Shown in pieces: positions 1 to 8,522 of a DNA stretch of 64,000 bases; position 1 is the stretch's first letter, and every line of letters begins with the position of its first letter. This DNA is from Rhodococcoides fascians A44A (GTDB taxonomy: Bacteria; Actinomycetota; Actinomycetes; Mycobacteriales; Mycobacteriaceae): contig NZ_JMEX01000008.1 in the NCBI RefSeq assembly GCF_000760735.1, positions 993,998 through 1,057,997 of the forward strand, in the 5' to 3' direction. Under the pieces are notes generated by a model, which was not told the origin of the DNA, searched no databases, and saw only the letters and a program-made list of their open reading frames with translations. The translations under genes and the position numbers were made by a program.

Positions 1-2
1 TG

Positions 3-611
3 TTGTATTCGGCGTGGGTGGCGGAGTTCTTTCTCGATACGGGATTGGACCCTGCGCATTCGTTCCTCAGTGAACTCGATGCGGCTGATCAGCCGTATCG
101 ACATTTTTTCAGTACGGCGGATTTGGTCACCGGGGTTCTGCTGATCGTTGCGGGTGCGGCGGGGTTGACGTTGCCTCGTCGGCGGTTGACGAATGTCGGG
201 TGGAGTGCGCTGGTTGTTTTCGGGGCAGCGACGATTGCCGATTCACAGTTGCCGATCGAGTGTGTTGCGGAGAACGATCCGTCCTGCCCGGTGGAACCGA
301 GTGGGCTGTTTCCTCAGTTGCATCACATTCACGCGTTGACCAGCACAGTTGCTGTGTTCGCGGTGTTCACTGCCATGGTTGCGTTCACCGTTGCGGCGTT
401 CCGGTACCGCAGTCTTGCGCTGCTGCGCACGGTGGGACTCGTCGTGTTGATCGTGACGTCGCTGGCGACAGCGTGGTTGATGATCGCCGACAATCTTCCG
501 GGCTCGTACGGGCTCGGTATCGCTCAGCGGCTGCAGGTGACCGGCATGTCGCTCTACCTCCTGACGCTCGGTTTCGCGGTGCGCGCGAGGCTCCGAAGCG
601 CCGATACCTAG
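3..611 (+). CDS. DUF998 family membrane protein (5' end cut by the window)
   Basis: The visible 202 residues contain a phrase typical of DUF998 proteins (a small-residue/aromatic lead-in, then LDPAHSFLSELDA at residues 16-28), followed by hydrophobic helices at about 38-58, 66-78, 110-135, 140-162 and 178-195. DUF998 members are multi-pass inner-membrane proteins without an established activity. The first codon seen is TTG and homology begins immediately, so the true start probably lies upstream and a first helix of some 15-25 residues is missing. It is followed 9 bases later by the methionine sulfoxide reductase on the same strand, so the two may be co-transcribed. I am fairly sure of the family and cannot assign a function. 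Confidence 0.7.
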   Translation: MYSAWVAEFFLDTGLDPAHSFLSELDAADQPYRHFFSTADLVTGVLLIVAGAAGLTLPRRRLTNVGWSALVVFGAATIADSQLPIECVAENDPSCPVEPSGLFPQLHHIHALTSTVAVFAVFTAMVAFTVAAFRYRSLALLRTVGLVVLIVTSLATAWLMIADNLPGSYGLGIAQRLQVTGMSLYLLTLGFAVRARLRSADT

Positions 612-620
612 AATCGGGCC

Positions 621-1106
621 ATGTCGTTCACCGCAACTGCACTCGAAGGTACGAAGTCCGAGCAGTACGCACAGCTGACGCAGCAGGCGCGGGCACTGGT
701 CGACGGCGAGTCGGATCGGATTGCCAACGCCGCCAACCTGTCTGCCCTTGTTTTCAACTCCGTCCCGGATGTCAACTGGGTCGGGTTCTATCTGTTCGAC
801 GGCACAGAGCTGGTCGTCGGACCGTTCCAGGGTCTGCCTGCATGTGTGCGGATCGCGCTCGGCAAGGGAGTGTGCGGTACCGCGGCGTCGTCGCGACAGA
901 CCCAGCGCGTGGAAGACGTGCACGCGTTCCCCGGTCACATCGCGTGTGACGGTGCGACCCGATCCGAACTGGTGGTGCCGCTGTACGACGGGGACACACT
1001 CGTCGGAGTATTCGACCTGGACAGTCCCCTGCTCGCCCGCTTCGATGCCGACGACCAGGCCGGTCTCGAACAGATCGCCGCGGTCTTCGTCGAATCCCTC
1101 GCCTGA
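621..1106 (+). CDS. msrC: Free methionine-(R)-sulfoxide reductase (fRMsr, GAF fold)
   Basis: This 161-residue protein is a single GAF domain of the fRMsr type, which reduces free L-methionine-(R)-sulfoxide in the cytosol. The three family cysteines are present: C75 (GLPACVRI), C85 (GKGVCGTA) and C109 (HIACD). Their 10 and 24 residue spacings match the catalytic and resolving cysteines known in the Escherichia coli enzyme. The N-terminal NWVGFYL stretch at residues 52-58 is also characteristic. Length is normal for the family. A weak ribosome-binding site precedes the ATG, consistent with coupling to the gene upstream. It converges on the dihydroxyacetone kinase gene, with a hairpin between them. 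Confidence 0.9.
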   Translation: MSFTATALEGTKSEQYAQLTQQARALVDGESDRIANAANLSALVFNSVPDVNWVGFYLFDGTELVVGPFQGLPACVRIALGKGVCGTAASSRQTQRVEDVHAFPGHIACDGATRSELVVPLYDGDTLVGVFDLDSPLLARFDADDQAGLEQIAAVFVESLA

Positions 1107-1137
1107 CCCGGGTGTGGTGTGACAATCGCGCCTCTGA

Positions 1138-1155
1138 CAGGCGGGATCCCGCCTG
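1138..1155. terminator. Perfect 18-bp GC-rich hairpin between convergent genes
   Basis: CAGGCGGGATCCCGCCTG is a perfect palindrome that can form a 7-bp stem with a GATC tetraloop. It lies between the convergent msrC and dihydroxyacetone kinase genes. No T-run follows on either strand, so it would be a bidirectional actinobacterial-style terminator rather than a classical intrinsic one. Confidence 0.55.
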
Positions 1156-1188
1156 GGGAATGCGCAACTGTTACGCCACACCCAACCC

Positions 1189-2850
1189 CTAGCCCCGAAC
1201 AGCGTCCGCGGCCGCTTCGAAGAACCACGCAATGACCAGCGCACCCGGATCTACGACGCCTCGGGCGGCGTCACCGACGTAGGACGCTCGCCCCCTGTTG
1301 GCGGTGAAGTTCTCGGTCGACTGCGCTCCTTCGGTCGCGGCGCGAGCTGCGTCGGTCAGACCTGTGCGCAAGTCCGTCGCGTTGTCGAGGGCGTCGACTG
1401 CCGGGGCGATGGCGTCGACCATGGTCTTGTCGCCGACGCGGGCGCCCCCGAGTTCGGTGATTCTCTCCAGTCCGTTGCGTGCGGCGGTGGTGATCGCGGC
1501 GAGGTCTTCGGCGTGCAGTGCGAGGTAGAACTGTCGGAACCAGATACCGAACAGTGCTCCGGAGGTGCCGCCCGCATGGCCGAGGTACGCAGCGGACACG
1601 GCTTCGAAGATCGTCTGCGCAGAATAGGTTTCACGGATCTGCGCCAGATCCACCTGTTCGAGCGCGGACACCATGTTGGTCCCGAAGTCTCCGTCACCCG
1701 CGCGGCGGTCGAGATCGGTCAGTGCGGGTTCTTCGGTGAGCACTCGCTGCACCCACGACGCCATCCAGTCCGACACCCACTCGCTTCGCGGCGAGTCGTT
1801 TTCGCTCGGGGCGAAGCTCGGGCCGAATCCCGTACGCTCCCCCAGCACTGTGTCACGCACCAGAGCGGGCCATGCCGGAGCGTCGGTCGGGGCGTCGAAA
1901 AGTTCGAGAACGGAGTCGTCGACGCGGACGAGTGTGATCGATGCGCCGGCCATGTTCAGGGCGGTGACCAGGCTGCCGACGAGTGGACGCGCCACCTCGA
2001 TTCCTTTGTCGGACAGGTACTCCGCCAGTTCGCCGTACAGCAGGTGCAGCTCCATCGGGTGGGTTGCCCCGAGTCCGTTGACGAAGGCGATGGCGGATTC
2101 ACCGCGTTCCAAGCCCAGCGAATCGATTACCGGTTGCGTCAGTGCAGCAACGATGTCCTGGGCGGGCATGTCGGGTACGCGTGAGGTGCCCCGCTCGCCG
2201 TGGATTCCGATGCCGAGTTCGATTTCGCCGTCGGGCAGGTCGAAGGAGGGTTCGTTCGAGCCCGGTGCCGTGCATGCCCGAAGTGCCACCGCCATACTTC
2301 GTGAATTCGCCGCGACTCGGCGTCCGAGTGCCACGACGTCGGCGAGTGTGTCTCCGCGTTCGGCCGCGGCGCCGCAGATCTTCTCCACGATCACCGTCGC
2401 TGCTGTTCCGCGTCTGCCCGGCCCGTCACCATCGGCCCGCTCCGTCGCGACGTCGTCGTCGATCAGTACGTAGTCGGATTCGATGTCGTCCTCACGCAAC
2501 AGCTCTCGGGCGATCGAGAAGTTCATGACGTCACCGGTGTAGTTCTTGACGATGTGCACCACGCCGCCTCCGACGCTCACGGACTTCGATGCCTCGTGCA
2601 CTTGGAGTGCGTTGGGTGAGGTGAACACCAGCCCCGGGCAGACCCCGGCGAGCATTCCGGCTCCGATGAATCCGGCGTGCATCGGTTCGTGGCCGCTACC
2701 GCCGCCGGACAGGAGAGCTACCTGTCCCGCTGCGAGTGGTTCTTCCCGGGTCAGGAAGCCTGGATCGGGATGCCAGGAGATGTCTGCGGTGGAGGCGACG
2801 AGCCCTCGAATGGCGTCGGCGACGAACGTTCGGGCGGAGTTGACGAACAT
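1189..2850 (-). CDS. dak: Dihydroxyacetone kinase, fused DhaK-DhaL (ATP-dependent)
   Basis: The 553-residue protein has an N-terminal DhaK domain (about 1-330) and a C-terminal DhaL nucleotide-binding domain (about 360-553), the architecture of single-chain ATP-dependent dihydroxyacetone kinases. DhaK features include the SGGGSGHEP loop near residue 50 and GIHGERG near residue 215, whose histidine forms the hemiaminal with the substrate carbonyl. DhaL features include DGDFGTNM (acidic Mg-ATP site) and HAGGTSGALFG. The product, dihydroxyacetone phosphate, enters glycolysis. No phosphotransferase DhaM is linked, which fits ATP use. GGAGGA abuts the ATG with no spacer, which is tight, but no better start exists. 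It lies 20 bases after the LigB-type dioxygenase on the same strand. Confidence 0.9.
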   Translation of the reverse strand: MFVNSARTFVADAIRGLVASTADISWHPDPGFLTREEPLAAGQVALLSGGGSGHEPMHAGFIGAGMLAGVCPGLVFTSPNALQVHEASKSVSVGGGVVHIVKNYTGDVMNFSIARELLREDDIESDYVLIDDDVATERADGDGPGRRGTAATVIVEKICGAAAERGDTLADVVALGRRVAANSRSMAVALRACTAPGSNEPSFDLPDGEIELGIGIHGERGTSRVPDMPAQDIVAALTQPVIDSLGLERGESAIAFVNGLGATHPMELHLLYGELAEYLSDKGIEVARPLVGSLVTALNMAGASITLVRVDDSVLELFDAPTDAPAWPALVRDTVLGERTGFGPSFAPSENDSPRSEWVSDWMASWVQRVLTEEPALTDLDRRAGDGDFGTNMVSALEQVDLAQIRETYSAQTIFEAVSAAYLGHAGGTSGALFGIWFRQFYLALHAEDLAAITTAARNGLERITELGGARVGDKTMVDAIAPAVDALDNATDLRTGLTDAARAATEGAQSTENFTANRGRASYVGDAARGVVDPGALVIAWFFEAAADAVRG

Positions 2851-2870
2851 TCCTCCACCCTAACGATCCG

Positions 2871-3746
2871 TCAGGCGACCGCGAAGGAGCGTTTCGCCAA
2901 ACCGAATTGGAAGCCCGTGATCTCGGTGTGCACAGGGGCTTCCGGATCCGATGCGGCCCCGAGCGTGACGAACAGCGGTGTGAAGTGCTCGACGGTGGGG
3001 TGCGCGTACGGCATTCCTGGAGCTCGGGTGCGGAAGTTCGCCAGCGCGTCGACGTCGCCCCGGGCCAGCGCCTCGGCGGACCATTGATCGAAGTCGCGTG
3101 ACCAGGTCGGAACGGTGTTGGTGAAGAAGTTCTCGCGTGAGAGGAACGGCAACCCGTGGGTCATGAATCCGGAACCGACGACGAGTACACCTTCTGCGCG
3201 AAGCGCTTTCAGCCGTCGCCCGATGTCCAGCAGGGCGTCGGGAGAATCCGTCGGCAGGCTCAGCTGGAGGACCGGCACGTCGCCGTACGGGTACATGACC
3301 TTCAGCGGAACCCACGCACCGTGGTCGAGTCCACGCGACGAATGCCTGTGCAGGTTCGCCGATGCCGGAATCATCGCGGCCACTCGGTCGGCCAGCGCGG
3401 TGGCGTCGGGCGTCGCGTAGGTCATCGAGAAGTATCGCTCCGCGAAGCCGCCGAAGTCGTAGACCAGCGGTGCGTCGATGGCGGACAGACTCAGCGGTGC
3501 TTCTTCCCAGTGCGCACTGACGATGAGGATGGCTCTGGGCTTGGGCATGGCCTGTGACCAGGTGAAGAGCTGGTCGATCCACAGGGGGTCGTCGAATACC
3601 GGCGGTGCACCGTGGCTGATGTACAGCGCGGGAAGCGGTCCGTCGGCGGCTGTCCACAGCTTCTGGCCGAGACTCGCGGGGGCTGTGTCGGCGAGAAACG
3701 CATCGAACGCACCGCCGGCGACCGGCGGATTCATCACAGACGTCAT
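2871..3746 (-). CDS. LigB/DODA-type class III extradiol dioxygenase
   Basis: A 291-residue member of the LigB superfamily, closest in pattern to the 4,5-DOPA-dioxygenase/YgiD branch. Candidate metal-binding histidines lie in ISHGAPP (about residue 45) and SAHWEE (about residue 80), with further conserved stretches DHGAWVPL and SGFMTHGLP. Family members open catecholic or hydroquinone rings with non-heme Fe(II) or bind Zn(II). The substrate here cannot be read from sequence. No ring-hydroxylating gene lies beside it. An inverted repeat 23 bases upstream of the start suggests its own repressor. Confidence 0.8.
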   Translation of the reverse strand: MTSVMNPPVAGGAFDAFLADTAPASLGQKLWTAADGPLPALYISHGAPPVFDDPLWIDQLFTWSQAMPKPRAILIVSAHWEEAPLSLSAIDAPLVYDFGGFAERYFSMTYATPDATALADRVAAMIPASANLHRHSSRGLDHGAWVPLKVMYPYGDVPVLQLSLPTDSPDALLDIGRRLKALRAEGVLVVGSGFMTHGLPFLSRENFFTNTVPTWSRDFDQWSAEALARGDVDALANFRTRAPGMPYAHPTVEHFTPLFVTLGAASDPEAPVHTEITGFQFGLAKRSFAVA

Positions 3747-3768
3747 GGGCTGTCCTTCGACTACTTAA

Positions 3769-3782
3769 GTTGAAGGTTCAAC
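3769..3782. promoter_or_regulatory. Inverted repeat GTTGAA-GG-TTCAAC upstream of the LigB gene
   Basis: A perfect 6-bp inverted repeat with a 2-bp spacer lies 23 bases before the dioxygenase ATG, in the 48-base gap to the CoA-transferase. Spacing and position fit a MarR-type repressor operator, but no MarR gene is adjacent. Confidence 0.4.
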
Positions 3783-3794
3783 CTTAGCACGAAT

Positions 3795-4424
3795 TCAGAC
3801 GAGCGCTACTCCCGTTGCGTCCTCCACCTGAGTACGCGTGACGTCGGGCGCCAACTCGACGAGCGAGAGTGTCCCGTCACCGACGACGTCGAGGACTGCG
3901 AGGTCGGTGATGATGCGGTTCACGACGCCTTGGCCGGTCAGCGGCAGGGTGCAGGCGTCGAGGATCTTGGGGTTGCCCTCGCGGTCGGTGTGCTCCATGA
4001 CGACGATGACTCGGCGTGCACCGTGCACGAGGTCCATGGCGCCGCCCATGCCCTTGACCATTTTGCCGGGGACCATCCAGTTGGCGAGATCGCCGGTGCG
4101 CGAGACCTGCATGCCGCCGAGGACGGCCGTGTCGATGTGACCGCCGCGGATCATGCCGAAGGACAACGACGAATCGAAGTAGGCGGCACCGGGATTGACC
4201 GTCACGGTTTCCTTGCCTGCGTTGATGAGGTTGGCGTCGACGTTCTCCTCCGTCGGGTACGGGCCTGTGCCGAGGATGCCGTTCTCCGAGTGCAGGACCA
4301 CTGTGACGTCGTCGGTCAGATAGGCGGGTATCAGTGTGGGCAAGCCGATTCCGAGGTTCACGTATTCACCGTCGACCATCTCCGCTGCTGCGCGTTGAGC
4401 CATCTGGTCTCGTGTCCAGCTCAT
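3795..4424 (-). CDS. scoB: 3-oxoacid CoA-transferase, subunit B
   Basis: A 209-residue beta subunit of a two-chain 3-oxoacid CoA-transferase (SCOT/PcaIJ class I family). The sequence HSENGILG carries the catalytic glutamate of the family at E47, which forms the acyl-glutamyl/CoA thioester intermediate. It would move CoA between succinyl-CoA and a free 3-oxoacid such as acetoacetate or 3-oxoadipate. The ATG overlaps the subunit A stop by four bases, so the chains are made together. With an IclR regulator divergently placed, PcaJ of the 3-oxoadipate pathway is as likely as ScoB. No other protocatechuate gene is visible. Phenylacetate catabolism itself yields 3-oxoadipyl-CoA and does not need this enzyme. 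Confidence 0.88.
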   Translation of the reverse strand: MSWTRDQMAQRAAAEMVDGEYVNLGIGLPTLIPAYLTDDVTVVLHSENGILGTGPYPTEENVDANLINAGKETVTVNPGAAYFDSSLSFGMIRGGHIDTAVLGGMQVSRTGDLANWMVPGKMVKGMGGAMDLVHGARRVIVVMEHTDREGNPKILDACTLPLTGQGVVNRIITDLAVLDVVGDGTLSLVELAPDVTRTQVEDATGVALV

Positions 4425-5182
4425 GCCTGTCCTCCTGCAGTGACGGTGCGCTTTTCGATGCGTTTGTTCTGCGGTCCTGTGTGGACGATGCGCTGGACGA
4501 ACACGCCGGGCAGATGCACTGCGCCCGGGTCGATCTCACCGGGTTCGACGAGCGTCTCCACTTGGGCGATGGTGATTCTTCCCGCCATCGCGGCCAGAGG
4601 GTTGAAGTTCATCGCCGTCTTGTCGAACACGAGATTGCCATCGGTGTCACCGATCTCGGCGTGCACGAGCGCGTAGTCCGCATCGATGGCTTCTTCGAGG
4701 ACGTAGCGCTTGTTCCCGAACACCCGGGTTTCCTTCGGCGGCGACGCCACCGCGATGCCGCCGTCGGCGTCGTAGCGCCACGGCATTCCGCCGTCGGCGA
4801 TGGGGGTTCCGACGCCTGCGGGTGTGAAGAATGCGGGGATGCCGGTGCCTCCGGCGCGCAGTCGCTCGGCGAGGGTGCCCTGGGGGGTCAGTTCGACTTC
4901 GAGTTCGCCTGCGAGGTATTGCCGCGCGAATTCTTTGTTCTCGCCGACGTAGGACGCGGTGACTCGGCGGATTCTGCCGAGGGACAGCAAGATGCCCAAT
5001 CCGTGGTCGTCGACGCCGCAGTTGTTGGAAAAGACCTCGAGTTCGGAGGCGTCCGTCTCGCTGATCGCGTCGATCAGTGCGTCCGGGATTCCGCACAATC
5101 CGAATCCTCCGACCGCGATCCGCGCGCCTGTGCCGATGTCGGCCACGGCAGCGGCGGCCGACCGGTACACCTTCCTTGCCAT
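4421..5182 (-). CDS. scoA: 3-oxoacid CoA-transferase, subunit A
   Basis: The 253-residue alpha subunit of the same transferase. It contains the CoA-binding phrase [11 protein letters not shown] near residue 25 and SNNCGVDD near residue 50, then a region with [13 protein letters not shown] and the [15 protein letters not shown] motif. The open frame continues upstream to 5791, but homology begins at MARKVYRSA and a good AGGAG lies seven bases before this ATG, so I place the start at 5182. The upstream extension runs antisense through the IclR gene. It is first in a two-gene operon with scoB. The promoter region to the IclR gene holds two related operator-like repeats. Confidence 0.88.
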   Translation of the reverse strand: MARKVYRSAAAAVADIGTGARIAVGGFGLCGIPDALIDAISETDASELEVFSNNCGVDDHGLGILLSLGRIRRVTASYVGENKEFARQYLAGELEVELTPQGTLAERLRAGGTGIPAFFTPAGVGTPIADGGMPWRYDADGGIAVASPPKETRVFGNKRYVLEEAIDADYALVHAEIGDTDGNLVFDKTAMNFNPLAAMAGRITIAQVETLVEPGEIDPGAVHLPGVFVQRIVHTGPQNKRIEKRTVTAGGQA

Positions 5183-5199
5183 CCGAATACTCCTCACGT

Positions 5200-5214
5200 G
5201 TTCATTCAGTAAAC
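5200..5214. promoter_or_regulatory. Putative IclR operator, copy 1
   Basis: GTTCATTCAGTAAAC is an imperfect 15-bp inverted repeat lying 18 bases upstream of the scoA start. It resembles copy 2 at 5298-5312 at most outer positions (GTTC.TT...AAC), and the two centres are 98 bp apart. It is probably bound by the divergent IclR protein. Confidence 0.45.
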
Positions 5215-5297
5215 GCACCTTCAGTAGACCCTGACGTGGAGATGATCCGGAAAGATTGACCGAAACTGCTCGTTCACCGAAAAGCGTCGAGCATTGC

Positions 5298-5312
5298 GTT
5301 CGTTGAATGAAC
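5298..5312. promoter_or_regulatory. Putative IclR operator, copy 2
   Basis: GTTCGTTGAATGAAC is a 15-bp inverted repeat with only one mismatched pair around the central base. It lies 21 bases before the preferred IclR start and covers a more upstream ATG (5307). That placement suggests autoregulation and argues against the upstream ATG as start. Confidence 0.5.
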
Positions 5313-5333
5313 GCAGCGGGTAGGGTTGCCCCT

Positions 5334-6083
5334 ATGCAGCCCAACGTCGTCGCGCGCTCGACCGCGCTTCTGAAGGCCGTCGGTGCGGCCGAACCGGCCG
5401 GGGCGTCGACCACGGAACTTGCACGCGCCACCGACCTTGCCCGACCGACTGCGCACAGGTTGCTCACTTCGCTCGCCCACGAGGGGTTTCTCGACCGCGA
5501 CTCCGCCACCGGTTCGTGGACCCTCGGACCCGAGATGTATCTCCTCGGCGCTGCGGCCGCCAGCAGATACGACATCACCGGCCCAGCGCGCGGCGTCGTA
5601 CATGCTCTGGCTGCGGCCAGCGGTGAGAGTGCATTCCTGTCTGCTCGGCGTGGAGACGAGACCGTCTGCCTTCTCCGCGAGGACGGCAGCTTTCCCCTGC
5701 GGTCACACGTGTTGTACGAGGGGATTCGGCTGCCGCTCGGAGTGGCGTCGGCGGGCCTGGTGATCCTGTCGCATCTACCGGATCGCGACATCGATCAGTA
5801 CCTGACGGGCGCCGACCTGGAGCCGGCGTGGGGCCCGCAACACGCGACTGCCGAGCTCCGGCGGCGCATCGTCGCAACACGAACGACGGGTTATGCCGTC
5901 AACCCCGCGCTGCTCGTCGAAGGCAGCTGGGGCATCGGTGCCGCGGTGTTCGACCGATCAGGAAAGCCCGCATGGGCCCTCAGTCTCACCGGCGTCGAGA
6001 CTCGCTTTCGCCCGGATCGGCACCACGAACTGGGCACCCTCCTGCTGGAACATGCCCACGCACTGACCGGCCTCCTCAGGTGA
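5334..6083 (+). CDS. IclR-family transcriptional regulator
   Basis: A 249-residue IclR protein: N-terminal winged helix-turn-helix (about 1-65, with STTELARATDLARPTAHRLL as the recognition unit) and a C-terminal effector domain (about 75-245) containing the RxDE-like RRGDETVCL and LPLGVASAG stretches of the family. It is divergent from scoAB, the usual arrangement for PcaR/ScoR-like regulators that respond to the oxoacid pathway. An in-frame ATG at 5307 gives nine extra residues, but it lies inside an operator-like repeat, and AGGG precedes 5334, so I prefer the later start. The gene ends in TGA within a palindromic repeat shared with the convergent carbonic-anhydrase gene. Confidence 0.85.
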   Translation: MQPNVVARSTALLKAVGAAEPAGASTTELARATDLARPTAHRLLTSLAHEGFLDRDSATGSWTLGPEMYLLGAAAASRYDITGPARGVVHALAAASGESAFLSARRGDETVCLLREDGSFPLRSHVLYEGIRLPLGVASAGLVILSHLPDRDIDQYLTGADLEPAWGPQHATAELRRRIVATRTTGYAVNPALLVEGSWGIGAAVFDRSGKPAWALSLTGVETRFRPDRHHELGTLLLEHAHALTGLLR

Positions 6084-6152
6084 GTGGAAATGTAGGCCAG
6101 GGCCAGGAGCGGAGCCTGCGGAGCGACCAGAAGACGCGGCATTTCCACTCAC
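6080..6152. repeat. Inverted repeat GTGAGTGGAAATG at a convergent gene junction
   Basis: GTGAGTGGAAATG (6080-6092) and its exact complement CATTTCCACTCAC (6140-6152) flank 47 bases. Each arm contains the TGA stop of one of the two convergent genes (IclR and gamma-carbonic anhydrase). A near-identical stem occurs at 22706-22749 in the same kind of position. It probably acts as a bidirectional terminator or is a dispersed palindromic element of this genome. Confidence 0.65.
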
Positions 6153-6673
6153 AACGGACGGGCTGCGCGGTGCTGCTTCAGTAGTTCGCGGTAGACGGCG
6201 GCGTTGAGTCCGTTGTGGTTCACCTCGTCGTCGGTGAGTTCGCGTCGAACTTTCGCGGGCACACCCGCGACCAGTGAACGCGGCGGCACCTGGGTCCCTT
6301 CGAGCACCAATGCACCGGCTGCCACCAGGCTGCCCTCGCCGATGACGGCGCCGTTCATGACGATCGCGCCCATTCCGACGAGGCTGCCGTCGCCGATGGT
6401 GCAGCCGTGGAGCACAGCATTGTGGCCGACGCTGACGTTCTCACCGACCGTCAGCGGAAAGCCTGGGTCGACGTGGGCGGCGACGCCGTCCTGCAGATTG
6501 CTGCCCGCGCCGATGGTGATGTCCTCGAACTCGGCACGCAGCACCGCGCCGTACCAGATTCCCGACGTCGGGCCGACCTTCACGCGGCCCACCACGGTAG
6601 CCGTCGGCGCGATCCACGCGTCCTGGTCGATGTCCGGGCTTCCCCCTTCGAGTGCCCACAGCTGTCCTGCCAT
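6149..6673 (-). CDS. Gamma-carbonic-anhydrase-family hexapeptide protein (PaaY-like)
   Basis: A 174-residue left-handed beta-helix protein built of hexapeptide repeats. The metal-ligand histidines of the gamma-CA family are visible in AAHVDPG and in GHNAVLHG. The frame is open upstream to 6727, but MAGQLWALEGG at 6673 is the conserved start and has AAAGGA upstream. Relatives include carbonic anhydrases and PaaY, a thioesterase that clears dead-end intermediates of phenylacetate catabolism. The paa cluster starts about 2.8 kb to the right but on separate transcripts, so a PaaY role is only a possibility. Its stop codon lies in the palindromic repeat shared with the IclR gene. Confidence 0.8.
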   Translation of the reverse strand: MAGQLWALEGGSPDIDQDAWIAPTATVVGRVKVGPTSGIWYGAVLRAEFEDITIGAGSNLQDGVAAHVDPGFPLTVGENVSVGHNAVLHGCTIGDGSLVGMGAIVMNGAVIGEGSLVAAGALVLEGTQVPPRSLVAGVPAKVRRELTDDEVNHNGLNAAVYRELLKQHRAARPL

Positions 6674-6737
6674 CGTCACATCCTTTTCTAGTACACCGTT
6701 GTGTCGACCACTCTGCACCATGGCCACTCTGCCGGGT

Positions 6738-7859
6738 TCAGTCGAGCAGGCTGGGGTGCCCGGTGTCGTCGACGGGAACAGGATCCGGGTCGTCGGTGTG
6801 TCCGACGACGGTCATCTGCACCAGCATCAATCGCGGGCTCGACTTCTCACGCGGCAGCAGCGCCGCGCGAGCGTCGACGACGGTCCATCCTCCGCCGATG
6901 CGACGGAGGCGGATGCCGTCGACGGAGGTACTGGTTTCCGTGCCCGCGTACATCCCCGACGCGGCGGCGAAGATGCGTGTGACGTCGTCCGGGTGCGGAG
7001 TGTCTCTGTCGTCGACGATGCCTTTCCACTGGATCTGTGGCACCGGATCGGTCAGCCACCGAATCAGTCGGTTGTGGGTGACGTCCATCAGGACCAGCGC
7101 CATCTGCGGAGACACCTGCCCCAGAGCGGCGAACGCCGCGGTCTCGAGCCGCGGCTGTGCCACCGTCTCGGACTCGACGGCGTGGACCAGGCCCCGCCAT
7201 GTCGACCCGTCGTCGTCGGCGGTGAACACGAGGTCGAGGCGGGAAACGCCGGGCAGGTGCGTCGTCGACGCCAGGCCGGTCCAGGTCGCGCCGTCGTCGG
7301 GAGCGGGTTGGAGAAGCGCGCCGATGGCGCCCACCGCGTCGTCGACGTCGATCTTCCGGAACACTTCGGGCGAGGTGAAGCTGGTTCGGATGTCGGAGGG
7401 CAGGTCCGTGGCAAGTGCGCGGAGGCAGTCCGCGTCGACGACGAACGCGCGGCGCTCGGACTCGAACGTCACGGCGAGCGCGTCCTCGGGCCGCTGCGGG
7501 ACGGCGGACTCTGCGTCGCCGACCCACAACGCAATGCCGTGCACGGCACCCGACGGGCCGACGACGGGATGCAGTACGACGCGGGTGCGTCCGCTGCCGG
7601 TGGGGATCGTGACGTCTCGGGAGGTGGCGTGTTCACGGACGACGTCGATCGACCGGGCGACTTCCGCCCAGACCTGTGCCGACGATCGACCACCGACCGT
7701 CGACCTGACGGCGCGCGGCAAGGACGACATCTCGCGTAGTCGTCCGCCGAGGGAGACCAGAGTCGCTCTGTCCTGATGTAGCGTCTCCACCAGCATCCAT
7801 GGCTGTGCCCCCGCGTCGACGTTGCGCTGCGGCGCCGCGGCATCCGGTTTCGATTTCAC
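6738..7859 (-). CDS. GAF/PAS-like actinobacterial protein of unknown role (DUF5593-type)
   Basis: A 373-residue soluble protein without membrane segments or signal peptide. The N-terminal half (about 10-130) looks like a GAF-type sensor domain. The central and C-terminal parts include HPVVGPSGAVHGIALWVG and a later PAS-like region with VDDRDTPHPDDVTRIFAAA followed by RRIGGGWTVVDARAALLPREKSSPRLMLVQM, the layout I associate with actinobacterial GAF/DUF5593 proteins. It has no output domain, so it may act through a partner. It is transcribed alone, towards the carbonic anhydrase gene. The family assignment is from pattern recall and is moderate. Confidence 0.5.
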   Translation of the reverse strand: MKSKPDAAAPQRNVDAGAQPWMLVETLHQDRATLVSLGGRLREMSSLPRAVRSTVGGRSSAQVWAEVARSIDVVREHATSRDVTIPTGSGRTRVVLHPVVGPSGAVHGIALWVGDAESAVPQRPEDALAVTFESERRAFVVDADCLRALATDLPSDIRTSFTSPEVFRKIDVDDAVGAIGALLQPAPDDGATWTGLASTTHLPGVSRLDLVFTADDDGSTWRGLVHAVESETVAQPRLETAAFAALGQVSPQMALVLMDVTHNRLIRWLTDPVPQIQWKGIVDDRDTPHPDDVTRIFAAASGMYAGTETSTSVDGIRLRRIGGGWTVVDARAALLPREKSSPRLMLVQMTVVGHTDDPDPVPVDDTGHPSLLD

Positions 7860-7911
7860 ACAGCCACCCTAGTGCGAACCGACTGTTCCGAATTATTTCC
7901 CCGGGGGACTC

Positions 7912-8520
7912 TTGACTGGCCGAATCGTCACCGCGACCATCGCCGACGCCGCCACCTGCGGCTCGGTTCTGGCCGACGCCTTCCGCGACGATCCGTTGAT
8001 GGCGTCCATCTGGCCCGATCGCGCGCGACGGCACGCGGCTTTGACCGGCTACTTCACCGCGTCGCTGCGGCACTTTCACATCGCCGGAGGCGGGGTGCGG
8101 TACGTCGAGGAGGACGGGGCAGCCGTTGCCGTCGAGGTGTGGGATCCGCCCGGTCGGCAGCACTCGTCGCTGCTGCGCACCGCGCGCGCGTTGCCGGCGC
8201 TGCTTCCCGCGTTGCGGACCCGAGTCGGCGCGGCGGTGGGAGTCAGGTCGACGCTCGATGCCCATCATCCTTCCGAACCGGCGTGGTATCTGGCGAATCT
8301 GGGTAGTACCCAGTCGGCTCGGGGCCGGGGCTTCGTCTCGACGCTCCTGCTCGACCGGCTCGCGCGCTGCGATTCGGACGGCGACGACGCCTATCTCGTG
8401 TGCACGTCGGCCGACAACGTCACCTTCTACGAGAAGTTCGGGTTCGAGGTGACCGAGACGTTCCCGTTGGCGTCGGGCGCCGTGATGACGTCGATGTGGC
8501 GGCACCCGGCCGGGAGCTGA
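7912..8520 (+). CDS. GNAT-family N-acetyltransferase
   Basis: A 202-residue GNAT protein. The acetyl-CoA-binding motif A is recognisable at about residues 125-145 (WYLANLGSTQSARGRGFVSTLL), followed by DAYLVCTSADNVTFYEKFGFEVTETF, the usual C-terminal beta-bulge and helix of the fold. Acceptor substrate unknown. The start is a TTG preceded closely by GGGGGA; no ATG or GTG precedes homology in frame, so TTG is preferred. It ends three bases before the convergent aldo/keto reductase stop. Confidence 0.8.
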   Translation: MTGRIVTATIADAATCGSVLADAFRDDPLMASIWPDRARRHAALTGYFTASLRHFHIAGGGVRYVEEDGAAVAVEVWDPPGRQHSSLLRTARALPALLPALRTRVGAAVGVRSTLDAHHPSEPAWYLANLGSTQSARGRGFVSTLLLDRLARCDSDGDDAYLVCTSADNVTFYEKFGFEVTETFPLASGAVMTSMWRHPAGS

Positions 8521-8522
8521 GG

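Noticed and set aside
5183..5791. 200-codon upstream extension of scoA
   Set aside because: It is antisense to the IclR gene, and a good ribosome-binding site precedes the conserved MARKVYRSA start.
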